A stretch of 64,000 bases of DNA from Burkholderiaceae bacterium (GCA_018261955.1 JAGTRK010000007.1:34522-98521); one strand, 5' to 3'. Positions 37,757 to 48,862 are shown, numbered from the stretch's first letter. Made by a program: numbers and translations. The notes: generated by a model from the sequence alone, not told the origin.

Positions 37757-39307
37757 TTATGCTGTGGGTGTGGTTGCTTTTTTTAACTTTTTCGCCGTTT
37801 TTACCTCAGTGGCTGCTAACGGCAATGGTAACTCAATACTCACTTGCAAACCGCCCAAATCTGAGTGTTCTGCGCTTATACTGCCTTGATGCGCGGCAAC
37901 AATCCCTTGACTGATTGCCAAGCCCAGACCTGAACCACCTGTGGCACGATTGCGCGAGCCATCCACCCGATAAAACCGTTCAAACAAATGCGGCAATGAC
38001 GCAACGGGTACACTTGGGGCGCTGTCTTTGACACAAATTTTAATACTTGCTGCGCCTTTGGTCACACTCACCACCACCCGCCCGGGCGCATCGGTGTAAC
38101 GCAAAGAGTTGACCAAAATATTGCGCATCACTTGTTGCAAGCGTTGCTCGTCACCATGAATCACCACGGGCTGCGTCATTGGTAAAAAACTCAACGTTAA
38201 ATTCGCCTGTTCAAATGCAGGTTTATGACTATCAACCACACCAGTCAACCATTGGTTGACCTCAATGGGTTCGAGATGTAAATCCCACTGTCCCGAAGTC
38301 GCATGCGCCATGAGTTGTAAATCATTGACCAACACCGTTAAATCCTCAATGCACTTGATGCTGCGCTGCCACTCTTCATCCGTGTTGGGCACAATGCCAT
38401 CGCGCATCGCTTCGGTACGCATTCTCAGCACTGTCAATGGTGTACGCAATTCGTGCGAGGTGTCTGCGACCCATTGACGACGCGCCGATTCTTGAGCCTC
38501 TAACTGTGCGGTCATGCGGTTAAAATGCGTGGCAATGTCACCAATCTCATTGCCTTGCCCAGCATCCAATCGTGTGCTCAAATGCCCTGCCGCAACCGCA
38601 CGAAAACCTGTCTGCAAATCCGCAATCGGTCGGCGAAAATGCATGGACAAACTCCAAGCAATGAGGGCGGATAATGCCGCCGCAATTGCCAGCATCAATA
38701 GCGACACTTTAAACTGCTCATCCATGAATGTGCGGGCTAAATTGTCATACGCCAAACCATCACGGCTGACCAACCAATACGCAATGATTTGTTTTTGTTC
38801 GTTGCGTATGGGCTCAAACCGCGCATTTTGCGCGTCGACTGTTTCGCCCGCCAAAAACATCCCGCGCGCATCCAATAATGCCACACCCCGTGCATAAATT
38901 GGAATGGGGTTCGCAGATTTTTCCACGTCCACCGCTCGATTTTGCAACATGATGCTGACCGATGAGGCAATCGCTTTATCCTCGCGCGCAACTGCTTCTG
39001 GATTACGATTGGGGGGGGGCGCATCCAATCCGCGCGCGGCGAATTGTTCACGGCGCACCGCTTCAATCGAGGTGAGCAAGTCTGTCCACGCACCTGATTT
39101 ACGCAACACCTCCAAACTACCGTCTTGGTTATACATGTGCACCAAGACCGATTCCACCCTGCTCAAGCGCTTGAGTTTGGCGTTGGTCACATACTCATCG
39201 AAACCTTCGCGCACTTCATGGTGCATCACGCCCGCAGTGAGCAGCACCAAGATGACCCCGATGGAAAAAAACGCTAAGAAGAATTTTTTCTGTAAAGAAA
39301 AACGCAT
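37757..39307 (-). CDS. Sensor histidine kinase (BaeS-like)
   Basis: The 516-residue protein has two membrane helices (about 9-27 and 203-225) enclosing a periplasmic sensor domain. A HAMP region, HisKA with phospho-accepting His near 286 (DTSHELRTPLTVL), and an HATPase domain (GGSGLGLAISQGIV) follow. It pairs with the downstream response regulator, giving the BaeSR order. Residues 97-99 are three Pro encoded by nine uninterrupted C (39011-39019), a tract that could slip. Confidence 0.93.
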   Translation of the reverse strand: MRFSLQKKFFLAFFSIGVILVLLTAGVMHHEVREGFDEYVTNAKLKRLSRVESVLVHMYNQDGSLEVLRKSGAWTDLLTSIEAVRREQFAARGLDAPPPNRNPEAVAREDKAIASSVSIMLQNRAVDVEKSANPIPIYARGVALLDARGMFLAGETVDAQNARFEPIRNEQKQIIAYWLVSRDGLAYDNLARTFMDEQFKVSLLMLAIAAALSALIAWSLSMHFRRPIADLQTGFRAVAAGHLSTRLDAGQGNEIGDIATHFNRMTAQLEAQESARRQWVADTSHELRTPLTVLRMRTEAMRDGIVPNTDEEWQRSIKCIEDLTVLVNDLQLMAHATSGQWDLHLEPIEVNQWLTGVVDSHKPAFEQANLTLSFLPMTQPVVIHGDEQRLQQVMRNILVNSLRYTDAPGRVVVSVTKGAASIKICVKDSAPSVPVASLPHLFERFYRVDGSRNRATGGSGLGLAISQGIVAAHQGSISAEHSDLGGLQVSIELPLPLAATEVKTAKKLKKATTPTA

Positions 39308-39393
39308 GGGATGACGACGCTATGGTTGAGTATTAATGCGCTCATTGTAAGCCGAAAAATAGCACAAAGCGTGTAGGTATGAACCGAACTCAA

Positions 39394-42300
39394 TCACACC
39401 AAAACCCGCTCAATACCGCCGTTGTTCGCAGTGTGGACATAGTCGGCCATCCAGTTCTCGCCCAAAAGATGTTTTGCCATTTCCACCACGATGTAATCAG
39501 GCTCAGCCTCAATGTCGTTGCGATAACGGTGTAAACCTTGCAAACACGCGGGGCATGAGGTCAACACCTTGACTTCGCCTGTGAAGCCATCCGCGCGAAT
39601 CGCGTCTGCACCTGCACGCATTTCCTGTTCTTTGCGGAAACGCACTTGCGTGGCAATATCAGGACGACTGACGGCGAATGAGCCTGCTTCGCCACAGCAG
39701 CGGTCATTGAGCGCGACATCCGTCGCCATCAATTCATTCACCACTCTAATTGGGTTGTGGGTTTTCATCGGGCTGTGGCAAGGGTCGTGGTACATATAGC
39801 GCACACCTTGCGCACCGTCCAATTTAATGCCTTTTTCCAATAAATACTCATGAATGTCGAGCAAGCGTGCATTCGGGAAAATTTTCTCAAATTGATATTT
39901 TTGCAACTGATCCATACACGTGCCACACGAGACAATCACCGTGCTGATGTCAAGGTAGTTCAAAGTGTTCGCCATGCGATGGAACAACACGCGGTTGTCG
40001 GTGGTGATTTGATCGGCCTTGTCATCATTGCCCGTCGCGGCTTGCGGATAGCCGCAGCACAAATAACCCGGTGGCAATACGGTTTGCACCCCCGCATGGT
40101 AGAGCATGGCCTGCGTGGCCAAACCAACTTGCGAGAACAATCGCTCCGAGCCACAACCAGGGAAATAAAACACCGCTTCGGTATCCGACGTGGTGGTCGC
40201 TGGATTGCGAATAATCGGCACGTACTTTGAATCTTCGACATCCAGCAAAGCGCGTGCGGTTTTTTTCGGTAAATTACCTGGCATGGGTTTATTGATGAAA
40301 TGAATCACTTGCTCGCGCATCGGCGCACGCCCAATCGAGGGCGCAGGCGCGCTGGTTTGCGCGCGGGTGATGCGCATGGTTTTTGCGATGTTATGCGCCC
40401 AGTTTTGCGCTTTACCGCCCCATTCGAGTACGATTTTTTTGTACATCCGAATGCTCGATGGGTCGCGCATGTTCAAATAGGTCATCGCCAATTTCGTGCC
40501 GACATTCGGGGTTTTTTTATCCATCTTGCGCAACAAATTGCGCATGGCGATGGTCACATCACCAAAGTCAATATCAACAGGACAGGGCTTTTCACAACGA
40601 TGGCAGACCGTGCAATGGTCGGCAACGTCTTCAAATTCGCTCCAGTGCGCAATCGAAATCCCACGGCGCGTTTGCTCCTCGTATAAAAACGCCTCGATGA
40701 GCAAGGAGGTCGCGAGGATTTTATTGCGCGGCGAATACAATAAATTCGCCACAGGCACATGGGTGCTGCACACAGGTTTACATTTACCACAGCGCAAACA
40801 ATCCTTAACCGACGCGGCAATCGCACCGATGTCGGACTGCTGCATAATCAAAGATTCCACGCCCATCAAACCAAACGATGGTGTGTAGGCATTGCGCAAA
40901 TCGCCGCCTGTCATGAGTTTGCCACGATTGAAGTTGCCGTTCGGGTCGATTTTATTTTTGTACGCGCGAAATGGCGCAAGTTCCGCATCGGTCAAAAACT
41001 CCAACTTGGTAATCCCAATGCCATGCTCACCCGAAATCACGCCGTCCAAATCACGCGCAATCTGCATGATGCGCGCAACCGCTTCGTTTGCTTCGTGCAG
41101 CATGTCGTAATCATCCGAGTTCACGGGAATATTGGTGTGCACATTGCCGTCACCCGCGTGCATGTGCAACGCAACAAACACGCGCGAGCGCAGAACTTTT
41201 TGATGCACCGCGTGCAATTCGTCCAGAATTTTACTGAACGAGAGCCCCGTGAAGATCCGTCGTAACTCTGGGCGCACTTCGCGTTTGTACGAAAATCGTA
41301 TCGTGCGGTCTTGAATCACATCAAACAACCTCACATCAGGATGTGTCTTCAAGCGGGCTTGCAACAACTCACGCGTATTGGCATCAACCATCGTTGCCAC
41401 GGTGTCAAAAATATCTGCCAAGGGCGCGTCAATATACGCCATCCAATACTGCCAACGCGCTTTGACTTTGGCAATCACCGTGCGCGCATCGTCCACACGG
41501 TTACCAATGATTTCTGCCTTTGACAAATCGCTATTGCCAATCTCTTCGTTCTTGACAATGGGTAAATCCCCTGCGAGATAAGCATCCAAACTCGCCAAAA
41601 TTTTGAATTTGTTTTTGGTGGACAATTCAATATTGATGCGCTCAATCGCATCGGTGTACTCGCCCATGCGCGGCAGCGGGATCACCACGTCCTCGTTGAC
41701 CTTAAATGCATTGGTGTGGCGCGAAATCGCCGCCGTGCGTGCACGATCGAGCCAGAATTTTTTGCGCGCCTCGCTACTGACCGCAACAAAGCCCTCGCCC
41801 GTGCGTGTGTTCGCCATGCGCACGACTTCGGAGGCCGCTTGCGCCACCGCATTTTCATCGTCACCGACAATGTCGCCAAACAAGGCCATTTTCGGCAATT
41901 CACCACGGCGTGATTTGGTTTCATAACCCACCGCGCGCAAATACCGCTCGTCCAAATGCTCCAAACCTGCCAAGCGTGTGCCGCTGGTTTTCTCAGTTTG
42001 TTTAAGGTAATTGGTAATCTCGACAATGCTCGGAATCGATTCGCGCGCCTGCCCAAAAAATTCCAAACACACGGTGCGCGTGAATTTGGGCATGCGGTGC
42101 AACACCCAGCGCGCGCTGGTAATCAGCCCGTCCGTGCCTTCTTTTTGTACGCCGGGTAGACCCGATAAAAATTTATCAGTAACATCTTTGCCCAAGCCGA
42201 CTTTGCGGAACGTTGCGCCAGCGATGGTTAAAGTTTCACGCCCAATTTCTTTTTGACGGTCGGGCGAGAAGCGCACCAATTCAAAAATGGCGACATCCAC

Positions 42301-43362
42301 ATCGTGAATTTTGCCCATATTGTGGTCTATGCGTGTAACTTCCAACCAATTGCCGTTGACATCGACCATCGTCCAACTGGCTAAATTGTCCAGTGCCGTG
42401 CCCCACAGAACCGCTTTTTTGCCACCCGCATTCATCGCCACGTTGCCGCCGATGCAGGACGCATCGGCACTGGTTGGATCTACCGCAAACACCAAACCCG
42501 CGCGCTCAGCCGCCTCAGCGACACGACGCGTCACCACACCCGCGCCCGTGACAATGGTATCGACCTCGTTGGTCATCAGTTTGCCGCGCCATTTTTCGAT
42601 GGCATTCATTTGTATCAATTTTTCGGTATTGATGACCACCGAGCGCGCATCTAATGGCACTGCACCGCCCGTATAACCCGTACCACCACCGCGCGGCACG
42701 ATGGTCAAGCCCAATTCAATCGCCGCTTTGACCAAGCCCGCCATCTCGGCTTCGGTGTCGGGCGTGAGCACCACAAACGGATACTCCACGCGCCAGTCGG
42801 TTGCATCGGTGACATGCGAGACGCGCGAGAGCCCGTCAAACTTGATATTGCCCTTGGCGGTGTGTTTGCCGAACTTCGTACGTACTGCGGTGCGCAATCG
42901 CGCCATTTCATCGAATTGCTGAGCAAAATGTGCCACGGCATCGTGTGCCTTGCGCATTAACGTTTGTACTTTTTCGGCGCGTTGATTGCTCTCAATATCG
43001 GTATTGACCGATAAGTCCGCCACACGACGTTTTTCGATTTCATGCAAGCGGTGTTTCAAAGCTTCAACCAAAGCCGCACGACGCTTGGGATTCTCAAGTA
43101 AATCATCCTGCAAATATGGATTGCGATTGACCACCCAAATATCGCCCAAAATTTCGTACAACATCCGTGCCGAACGCCCCGTACGTCGTTCTGCGCGCAA
43201 CTCAGACAACAGATGCCAAGCCTCATCACCGAGGAGGCGGATGATGATTTCACGGTCAGAAAATGAGGTGTAGTTGTACGGAATTTCGCGCAGTCGCGCG
43301 GGTGTTTGAGGCATTGCGTTTTGCAAATTGCTCAACAAGTTCGGTTCAAGTGGTGCATTCAT
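39394..43362 (-). CDS. Giant FAD-linked oxidoreductase with Fe-S and CCG domains
   Basis: The 1322-residue protein joins several modules. The first is an N-terminal region of the DUF3683 type. A GlcD-like FAD-binding domain follows ([18 protein letters not shown], near residue 220), with a FAD-oxidase C-terminal domain ([30 protein letters not shown]). Two 4Fe-4S motifs come next ([12 protein letters not shown] near 854; [14 protein letters not shown] near 924). Two CCG domains close the chain ([10 protein letters not shown] near 1066; [10 protein letters not shown] near 1224). This is like GlcD and GlpC/GlcF fused in one chain and suits oxidation of a 2-hydroxy acid with electrons to quinone. 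The substrate is unknown. The architecture is common in Burkholderiales. Confidence 0.92.
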   Translation of the reverse strand: MNAPLEPNLLSNLQNAMPQTPARLREIPYNYTSFSDREIIIRLLGDEAWHLLSELRAERRTGRSARMLYEILGDIWVVNRNPYLQDDLLENPKRRAALVEALKHRLHEIEKRRVADLSVNTDIESNQRAEKVQTLMRKAHDAVAHFAQQFDEMARLRTAVRTKFGKHTAKGNIKFDGLSRVSHVTDATDWRVEYPFVVLTPDTEAEMAGLVKAAIELGLTIVPRGGGTGYTGGAVPLDARSVVINTEKLIQMNAIEKWRGKLMTNEVDTIVTGAGVVTRRVAEAAERAGLVFAVDPTSADASCIGGNVAMNAGGKKAVLWGTALDNLASWTMVDVNGNWLEVTRIDHNMGKIHDVDVAIFELVRFSPDRQKEIGRETLTIAGATFRKVGLGKDVTDKFLSGLPGVQKEGTDGLITSARWVLHRMPKFTRTVCLEFFGQARESIPSIVEITNYLKQTEKTSGTRLAGLEHLDERYLRAVGYETKSRRGELPKMALFGDIVGDDENAVAQAASEVVRMANTRTGEGFVAVSSEARKKFWLDRARTAAISRHTNAFKVNEDVVIPLPRMGEYTDAIERINIELSTKNKFKILASLDAYLAGDLPIVKNEEIGNSDLSKAEIIGNRVDDARTVIAKVKARWQYWMAYIDAPLADIFDTVATMVDANTRELLQARLKTHPDVRLFDVIQDRTIRFSYKREVRPELRRIFTGLSFSKILDELHAVHQKVLRSRVFVALHMHAGDGNVHTNIPVNSDDYDMLHEANEAVARIMQIARDLDGVISGEHGIGITKLEFLTDAELAPFRAYKNKIDPNGNFNRGKLMTGGDLRNAYTPSFGLMGVESLIMQQSDIGAIAASVKDCLRCGKCKPVCSTHVPVANLLYSPRNKILATSLLIEAFLYEEQTRRGISIAHWSEFEDVADHCTVCHRCEKPCPVDIDFGDVTIAMRNLLRKMDKKTPNVGTKLAMTYLNMRDPSSIRMYKKIVLEWGGKAQNWAHNIAKTMRITRAQTSAPAPSIGRAPMREQVIHFINKPMPGNLPKKTARALLDVEDSKYVPIIRNPATTTSDTEAVFYFPGCGSERLFSQVGLATQAMLYHAGVQTVLPPGYLCCGYPQAATGNDDKADQITTDNRVLFHRMANTLNYLDISTVIVSCGTCMDQLQKYQFEKIFPNARLLDIHEYLLEKGIKLDGAQGVRYMYHDPCHSPMKTHNPIRVVNELMATDVALNDRCCGEAGSFAVSRPDIATQVRFRKEQEMRAGADAIRADGFTGEVKVLTSCPACLQGLHRYRNDIEAEPDYIVVEMAKHLLGENWMADYVHTANNGGIERVLV

Positions 43363-43489
43363 AAGTGACTTTCTTGCGACACAAGACTGGCGTTCTGTGT
43401 CAATATTAACGTGTTATTTTAACCGATTTTACAGTGTTTGCCCGCGCTGAATGATTTGGGTCTGAATGCGCGGCTTTAAATCAAAAGAC

Positions 43490-43507
43490 TGATGCAAGTT
43501 TGCATCA
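43490..43507. promoter_or_regulatory. 18-bp dyad upstream of the cytochrome c gene
   Basis: TGATGCAAGTTTGCATCA has perfect 8-bp arms around GT. It lies about 140 bp before the cytochrome ATG and about 130 bp before the divergent oxidoreductase ATG. The dimeric regulator is unknown. Confidence 0.45.
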
Positions 43508-43646
43508 TTTCACCATATTTATTGTGCGAAGTTTCAGTAAATAGTGATAGAATTGAAATGTCCGACCAATACGCTGGGATATAAAATGCGTGGCGGAGTT
43601 TTGATTCGAATGAATTTATTTTTTTGCTGTTAAACAAGGAGATTTT

Positions 43647-44093
43647 ATGCGTACCTCTGCTTCTTTCCGTTTACTCGCAATGGGTTTGACCGTTGCGGGT
43701 GTTTCACTGTTAACTGCTTGTGGCGGCGATGCGCCTGCTCCTGCACCAACTGCTGCACCCGCTCCTACTGCGGCTCCTGCACCAGCCGCAGCACCTGCTC
43801 CAGCAGCCCCAGCTGCCGCTGCTACCTCAATGGATCCAAAAGCCCTGATGACTTCTTTGGGTTGTGCGGCTTGCCACAAAACCGATGCTAAATTGGTCGG
43901 CCCTGCTTACCAAGATGTGGCTAAAAAATATGCAACGCAAAAAGATGCCAAAACTTATTTGGCTAAAAAAATCATGGAAGGTGGCTCTGGTGTTTGGGGT
44001 CCCGTGGCAATGACACCCAACAAAGCCAACCCTGCTGTCACTCCAGAAAAAGTGGATATCATGGTTGACTGGATTTTGGCTGGCGCGAAATAA
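43647..44093 (+). CDS. Lipid-anchored c-type cytochrome
   Basis: The 148-residue protein has a lipoprotein signal (GVSLLTACGG, Cys25) and an Ala/Pro tether from about residue 29 to 60. A small class I cytochrome c domain of the c551/c552 type follows. The haem site is CAACH (Cys73, Cys76, His77), with Met122 in PVAMTPNKANP as the probable sixth ligand. It should sit in the periplasm anchored to a membrane and shuttle electrons. AAGGAG precedes the ATG. A terminator follows. Confidence 0.93.
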   Translation: MRTSASFRLLAMGLTVAGVSLLTACGGDAPAPAPTAAPAPTAAPAPAAAPAPAAPAAAATSMDPKALMTSLGCAACHKTDAKLVGPAYQDVAKKYATQKDAKTYLAKKIMEGGSGVWGPVAMTPNKANPAVTPEKVDIMVDWILAGAK

Positions 44094-44109
44094 TCGTTGG
44101 GCTTGCTCC

Positions 44110-44140
44110 AAAAAATGCGACACGTGGTGTCGCATTTTTT
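44110..44140. terminator. Bidirectional terminator between cytochrome and thioesterase genes
   Basis: aaaaaatgcgacac (44110-44123) pairs with gtgtcgcatttttt (44127-44140), A-run on one side and T-run on the other, so it works both ways. It overlaps the thioesterase stop by two bases. Confidence 0.88.
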
Positions 44141-44627
44141 ATTCACAGGTTTGTTTGACGACCTGAGCACGCATTTGTTTGCGTATGAGTCCCTCACGCT
44201 GGCGTTTGGCTTGTTCATCATTTTCGATGGTCAGTTCTGGAACGACTTGCGGCACACCATCTGCCATCGCGACCATAGTGAAGTAGCAACTATTGGTGTG
44301 GCGCACACTGCGGTTTTGAATGTCTTCTGCTACGACCTTAATGCCGACTTCCATTGAAGTGCGTCCAACATAATTGACCGATGCCAAGAAGGTCACCATT
44401 TCACCGACTTTGATGGGTTCTTTAAACAATACTTGATCCACAGAAAGCGTCACCACGTAACAGCCCGCATAACGACTGGCACATGAGTAAGCCACTTGAT
44501 CCAATAGTTTAAGTAATTCACCACCATGCACATTACCCGAAAAATTCGCCCTATCGGGGGTCATTAAAACCGACATGGTGAGTTCACGCGGATTAAACGT
44601 ACTGGGTGACGGTTGAACGTGTTCCAT
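44139..44627 (-). CDS. Acyl-CoA thioesterase (hotdog fold)
   Basis: The 162-residue protein matches YciA/BFIT-type acyl-CoA thioesterases: LMTPDRANFSGNVHGGELLKLLD around the active-site Asn/His and central helix, then VDQVLFKEPIKVGEMVTF. It hydrolyses acyl-CoA; chain preference cannot be read from sequence. It follows the small conserved protein on the same strand. Confidence 0.9.
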   Translation of the reverse strand: MEHVQPSPSTFNPRELTMSVLMTPDRANFSGNVHGGELLKLLDQVAYSCASRYAGCYVVTLSVDQVLFKEPIKVGEMVTFLASVNYVGRTSMEVGIKVVAEDIQNRSVRHTNSCYFTMVAMADGVPQVVPELTIENDEQAKRQREGLIRKQMRAQVVKQTCE

Positions 44628-44641
44628 GGTCTTAATTTACC

Positions 44642-44866
44642 TTATTTTTGTTCAGGGTACTGACTATGGATGCCTTTGAGCATGTCCAACAATACCTGTT
44701 TGATTTGCGCTTGCGTACCGCCCATCAACACCGCATCATCGATCGCGTCTTGTGCCAATTCGCGCAATTCGTCGATATTTTCGTTGAGTACTTTAATTTT
44801 TTCCACACAAGACAACACCGAGCCATCGGGCTTGAGCCATGTGGGTGGGATGGATTTTTGAGACAT
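44642..44866 (-). CDS. Small conserved protein of unknown function
   Basis: The 74-residue protein reads MSQKSIPPTWLKPDGSVLSC, then a helical segment NENIDELRELAQDAIDDAVL. I recall similar small proteins near lapB in other betaproteobacteria but no function. The ATG at 44866 follows the lapB stop by one base; the longer frame to 44995 lies inside lapB and is rejected. It is probably cotranscribed with lapAB. Confidence 0.75.
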   Translation of the reverse strand: MSQKSIPPTWLKPDGSVLSCVEKIKVLNENIDELRELAQDAIDDAVLMGGTQAQIKQVLLDMLKGIHSQYPEQK

Positions 44867-44867
44867 A

Positions 44868-46139
44868 TCAGTAGTTGTTTGGGTTATCGCGTGTGCGTTT
44901 GATGTTTTCAATCTCTTCCAAACGTTTCGGCGGATAAGTCTCCCAACGCGTACACGCAGGGCATTGCCAATAATAATGCGCCGCTTCAAAGCCACAATGG
45001 GTACAGCGATAACGTGAGAGTTGCTTCACCTGTTTTTGTATCAAACCGCGTATCAATGCCGCTTTGGATCGCTCGTCCTCACTACCGACTTCTTCTTCCT
45101 TAATGCGTGCATTGAGCAACTGGTTCAAAGCATTGAGCGACGGGTGACGCGTGAACAAAGCATCTAAACGCGCCAAAGATTGCGTGCTGTCGGCGTATTG
45201 ATTTTGTGCCAATTGCCACGCATCGAGCACATCAATCGAGCCTGTATCCAAAGCCTGCTGATACAAATATTCAACCCCATCGGCACTGCGGTTGAGCGCA
45301 ACAAAGGATTTCATCATATCGTTGACCAATAAGGGAATCGCCTCCGGCTGCGCCTGCGCCAAATTTTGCCACGCAGCCAAGGCTTCGTTGTGACGCTCCT
45401 GTGCCGCATACCATTGACCTTGTAAAGATTGGGCGCGGATGGATTGCGGACGCTCAGTCAACGCGGCTTGAATTTCATTTTGTGCCACGGACCAATCTTT
45501 ACGGTGCATGGCTTCAATTGCCAACTCACAATGAAAATGCGCCATCGACAAACTGAGTGCCAACGCCTGTGTGTTTTGCTTGTCTGAACTGCTTGAGTGG
45601 TTGGAATAATTTGGGTTGTTTTTTTGCGCAGTTTCTTTCAAGGCTTGCACCATGCCAATCGCTTGTTGCCATTCTTGCTGTGATTGATAAATATGGGCGA
45701 GCTGTTGGCGCGCTTCAAACTCGCGCGACGTGCCGATCAGTTGAATAAAACACTGCTCGGCGCGATCAAATAAACCGCCGCTTAAAAACGCAGAGCCCAA
45801 TTTAAAAGTTGCACTCAAACGTGGGGTTTCTGACAAATCGGGGCGGTCTATCAAATTTTGGTAGACACGAATGCCACGCTCAACTTCACCGCGCTGCGTG
45901 AACAGATGTCCGAGCGCGAAATACAAATCAACCGTCCCCGTGTCCACACGCGTCACGTCAATCAGTGCTTCAATCGCCTTGTCGGGCTCTTGATCCAACA
46001 AATGATTGAGCCCTTGAAAATAGGATTTGGGCAGTTTTTTGGATTCTTGCGCACGCTTGCGACTGTCCCACTGCGCCGCCAACCAACCGAGCGCAAAAAA
46101 CAGGGGCAAAACCAGTAACCACTCGATTTCAAATTCCAT
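44868..46139 (-). CDS. lapB: LapB (YciM), lipopolysaccharide assembly protein B
   Basis: The 423-residue protein has one N-terminal membrane helix (LLVLPLFFALGWLAAQW), a series of TPR repeats through about residue 370, and a C-terminal rubredoxin-like metal site (CTHCGFEAAHYYWQCPAC). LapB promotes FtsH degradation of LpxC and so balances LPS with phospholipid. It is 12 bp after lapA, the usual pairing. Confidence 0.94.
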   Translation of the reverse strand: MEFEIEWLLVLPLFFALGWLAAQWDSRKRAQESKKLPKSYFQGLNHLLDQEPDKAIEALIDVTRVDTGTVDLYFALGHLFTQRGEVERGIRVYQNLIDRPDLSETPRLSATFKLGSAFLSGGLFDRAEQCFIQLIGTSREFEARQQLAHIYQSQQEWQQAIGMVQALKETAQKNNPNYSNHSSSSDKQNTQALALSLSMAHFHCELAIEAMHRKDWSVAQNEIQAALTERPQSIRAQSLQGQWYAAQERHNEALAAWQNLAQAQPEAIPLLVNDMMKSFVALNRSADGVEYLYQQALDTGSIDVLDAWQLAQNQYADSTQSLARLDALFTRHPSLNALNQLLNARIKEEEVGSEDERSKAALIRGLIQKQVKQLSRYRCTHCGFEAAHYYWQCPACTRWETYPPKRLEEIENIKRTRDNPNNY

Positions 46140-46151
46140 ATCAGCAACTCT

Positions 46152-46496
46152 TTACATGGTGAATGGAGGCAAATCGGTCATGGGCTCAGCCGCTTGGATT
46201 GGCTGACTGGAAGCACTTCCCAACTGTCTTTCCTGTTGCGCCAAAGCAAGTTTGTTTTGCTCATTTTCTTTACGCAATTTGCGCGCTTCCCACTTTAAAC
46301 TCCAGTGTTTGGGCAGAAGAATCAATACCCCCAACAACACGCCCAAAGCAAAAAAAGCAAACAGCAACACGATGAGTGGCAAACTAAATTGCAGACCATC
46401 CATCAAACTAAACACCACGATTTGATTGTTTTGCAATGCCAACCAGACCAAAATTAATAGCACAATAATGCGCACTGTCCAAGTGATGATTTTCAT
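46152..46496 (-). CDS. lapA: LapA (YciS), lipopolysaccharide assembly protein A
   Basis: The 114-residue protein has two membrane helices (about 6-24 and 40-62) and a short coiled-coil tail (LRKENEQNKLALAQQERQL), as in LapA/DUF1049. It acts with LapB in LPS assembly at the inner membrane. It lies downstream of rpsA-ihfB, a conserved order, though a terminator separates it from ihfB. Confidence 0.9.
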   Translation of the reverse strand: MKIITWTVRIIVLLILVWLALQNNQIVVFSLMDGLQFSLPLIVLLFAFFALGVLLGVLILLPKHWSLKWEARKLRKENEQNKLALAQQERQLGSASSQPIQAAEPMTDLPPFTM

Positions 46497-46581
46497 ATTG
46501 ACCTCTGTTGTGTTTTAATTCGGCCATTGTAGCCATTTATGCGCAGGATTGCCTGTGTTTTCACCCATCTTGCACACATAA

Positions 46582-46606
46582 AAAAACCAGCATTGCGCTG
46601 GTTTTT
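46582..46606 (-). terminator. Rho-independent terminator after ihfB
   Basis: AAAAACCAGC (46582-46591) pairs with GCTGGTTTTT (46597-46606), 33 bp past the ihfB stop. On the minus strand the stem ends in a T-run. Confidence 0.85.
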
Positions 46607-46638
46607 GTACTGCCTGTATGTGCAACGGCGCAAAAAAA

Positions 46639-46923
46639 TTACTTCTGCTGATCCACGCGTTCACGCATGTCTTTACCGGCTTTAAAGTGCGGCACCTTTT
46701 TAGAAGGCACGGTCACTTGATCGCCCGTTTTAGGATTGCGTCCAATGCGCTCTGGTCGTTGGTTTACCGTGAAACTACCAAAGCCACGAATCTCCACACG
46801 TTGCCCCACCGTTAAGGTGTGGGAAATCGCGGTGAGTATCGCGCTGGCGGCCATTTCAGCATCGCGTGCAACCAATTGCGGGAAACGCGCTGCGAGATTA
46901 TTAATCAATTCAGATTTGGTCAT
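46639..46923 (-). CDS. ihfB: Integration host factor beta subunit
   Basis: The 94-residue protein matches IHF-beta: [15 protein letters not shown], the arm [21 protein letters not shown], and the C-terminal [17 protein letters not shown] bends DNA sharply at specific sites as a heterodimer with IhfA. ATG 46923 matches the family start; the frame to 46983 is rejected. It lies downstream of rpsA as in many proteobacteria, but a strong terminator sits between. Confidence 0.94.
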   Translation of the reverse strand: MTKSELINNLAARFPQLVARDAEMAASAILTAISHTLTVGQRVEIRGFGSFTVNQRPERIGRNPKTGDQVTVPSKKVPHFKAGKDMRERVDQQK

Positions 46924-46995
46924 GGGTATTTTCAAGTAAACATTCAAACACGAAGCACAGTCAACACATGACTTTGCGCACATCCAATCAAAAAA

Positions 46996-47023
46996 GGACT
47001 ACCCGCAAGATTGCGAGTAGTCC
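46996..47023 (-). terminator. Rho-independent terminator after rpsA
   Basis: ggactacccgcaa (46996-47008) pairs with ttgcgagtagtcc (47011-47023), with one wobble. On the minus strand it is followed by TTTTTTG, starting 11 bp past the rpsA stop. Confidence 0.88.
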
Positions 47024-47033
47024 GATCATTTGA

Positions 47034-48728
47034 TTATTGTTGTTCCAATTTGGCTTTCAACAAAGCACCCAAATTGGTTGTGCCTGAGGCTGCAGCACCT
47101 GAATCTTCAGCAATGTTTTTCAACGCTGCTTGAGTTTCAGCTTGGTCTTTAGACTTAATCGACAACTGGATAGAACGGTTTTTACGATCGACCGATACAA
47201 TCACGGCTTCCACTGCGTCGCCTTCTTTGAAGTGAGTACCTGCATCTTCAACGCGGTCATTCGAGATTTCTGATGCGCGCAAATAGCCTTCAACATCATC
47301 ACCCAAAGTCACCACCACGCCTTTGGGCTCAACCGATTTAACCACGCCTTTAACCAATGAGCCTTTGTCATTGAGGGTGGTGAAGTTCATGAATGGATCG
47401 CCTTCGAGTTGTTTGATGCCCAAAGAAATACGCTCTTTGTCCACGTCAATCGACAGAATAACAGCTTCAACTTCTTGACCTTTTTTGTAGTTGCGCAAAG
47501 CCGCTTCTGGGGCTTCGTGCCAAGACAAATCTGACATGTGTACCAAACCATCAATACCGCCATCCATACCGACGAATACACCGAAATCAGTGATTGAGCG
47601 GATTGCGCCTTTAACTTTATCGCCTTTTTTGAAGTTTGCTTCAAAATCATCCCAAGGATTGGCTTTACATTGTTTCATGCCCAAAGAAATACGGCGTTTC
47701 GATTCGTCGATTTCGAGAATCATCACTTCCACTTCATCGCCCAAAGTCACGAGTTTCTTCGGATCGACATTTTTGTTCGTCCAGTCCATTTCAGAGACGT
47801 GTACCAAACCTTCAATGCCTTGCTCGATTTCTACGAATGAACCGTAATCGGTGATATTGGTGACTTTACCGAACAAACGGGTGTTTTGTGGGTAGCGATT
47901 GGCCAAACCAGACCAAGGATCATCGCCCAATTGTTTGATGCCCAAAGACACGCGGTGTTTGTCTTGATCAAATTTCAAGATTTTCGCTTCAACTTCTTGG
48001 CCAACCGTCAATACTTCTGATGGGTGACGCACACGACGCCATGCCAAGTCAGTGATGTGCAACAGACCATCAATACCACCCAAGTCAACAAACGCGCCGT
48101 AATCGGTGATGTTTTTAACAATCCCTTTAACGATTTCGCCTTCTTTCAAGGTTTCTGCCAATTTCGCACGTTCTTCGCCCATAGTCACTTCGAGGACTGC
48201 GCGGCGGCTCAATACGACGTTATTGCGTTTGCGGTCTAATTTAATGACCTTAAATTCCATGGTTTTGCCTTCAAATGGCGACATGTCTTTGATTGGACGC
48301 AAATCCAACAAAGAGCCCGGCAAGAACGCACGAATGCTGTTCGCCATGACCGTCAAACCACCTTTGACTTTACCCGTTACAGTACCTGTAACCAATTCGC
48401 CAGATTCCAAGGCTTTTTCCAAATCCAACCAAGCAGACAAACGTTTCGCACGGTCGCGTGACAACACAGTGTCGCCAAAACCGTTTTCGAGTGAATCAAT
48501 CGCGACGGATACGAATGCACCCACTTCGGCTTCGAGTACGCCTTGATCGTTCAAAAATTCTTCTACCGGGATAAATGCTTCTGATTTCAAACCTGCGTTG
48601 ACCACCACAAAATTGTGGTCGATGCGCATGATTTCTGCGGTGATGACTTCACCTGAGCGCATTTCTTGACGCGCTAATGATTCTTCGAATAAAGCTGCAA
48701 AGCTTTCGTTGTTGGCAACAGATGTCAT
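47034..48728 (-). CDS. rpsA: 30S ribosomal protein S1
   Basis: The 564-residue protein has six S1/OB repeats, visible as recurring [44 protein letters not shown] and [22 protein letters not shown] patterns. S1 helps recruit mRNA to the 30S subunit. ATG 48728 ([10 protein letters not shown]) is preferred over the GTG at 48740. It is downstream of cmk, the classic cmk-rpsA order. Confidence 0.96.
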   Translation of the reverse strand: MTSVANNESFAALFEESLARQEMRSGEVITAEIMRIDHNFVVVNAGLKSEAFIPVEEFLNDQGVLEAEVGAFVSVAIDSLENGFGDTVLSRDRAKRLSAWLDLEKALESGELVTGTVTGKVKGGLTVMANSIRAFLPGSLLDLRPIKDMSPFEGKTMEFKVIKLDRKRNNVVLSRRAVLEVTMGEERAKLAETLKEGEIVKGIVKNITDYGAFVDLGGIDGLLHITDLAWRRVRHPSEVLTVGQEVEAKILKFDQDKHRVSLGIKQLGDDPWSGLANRYPQNTRLFGKVTNITDYGSFVEIEQGIEGLVHVSEMDWTNKNVDPKKLVTLGDEVEVMILEIDESKRRISLGMKQCKANPWDDFEANFKKGDKVKGAIRSITDFGVFVGMDGGIDGLVHMSDLSWHEAPEAALRNYKKGQEVEAVILSIDVDKERISLGIKQLEGDPFMNFTTLNDKGSLVKGVVKSVEPKGVVVTLGDDVEGYLRASEISNDRVEDAGTHFKEGDAVEAVIVSVDRKNRSIQLSIKSKDQAETQAALKNIAEDSGAAASGTTNLGALLKAKLEQQ

Positions 48729-48862
48729 TGATAATTTCACTTAAAGTTACACAGAGAACTTGAGCGTTGCGCGACATGCCCAACTTTTGACCCAAGACGC
48801 TGGAGTTAATAAAACGGACAGCGCAACGCACCATCCGACCCTACATAAAACCCATTGGTTTT

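Noticed and set aside
43735..43830. GCTCCTGCACC-like repeats in the cytochrome gene as a repeat element
   Set aside because: They encode the Ala/Pro tether of the lipid-anchored cytochrome; this is a common protein linker, not a mobile or CRISPR repeat.
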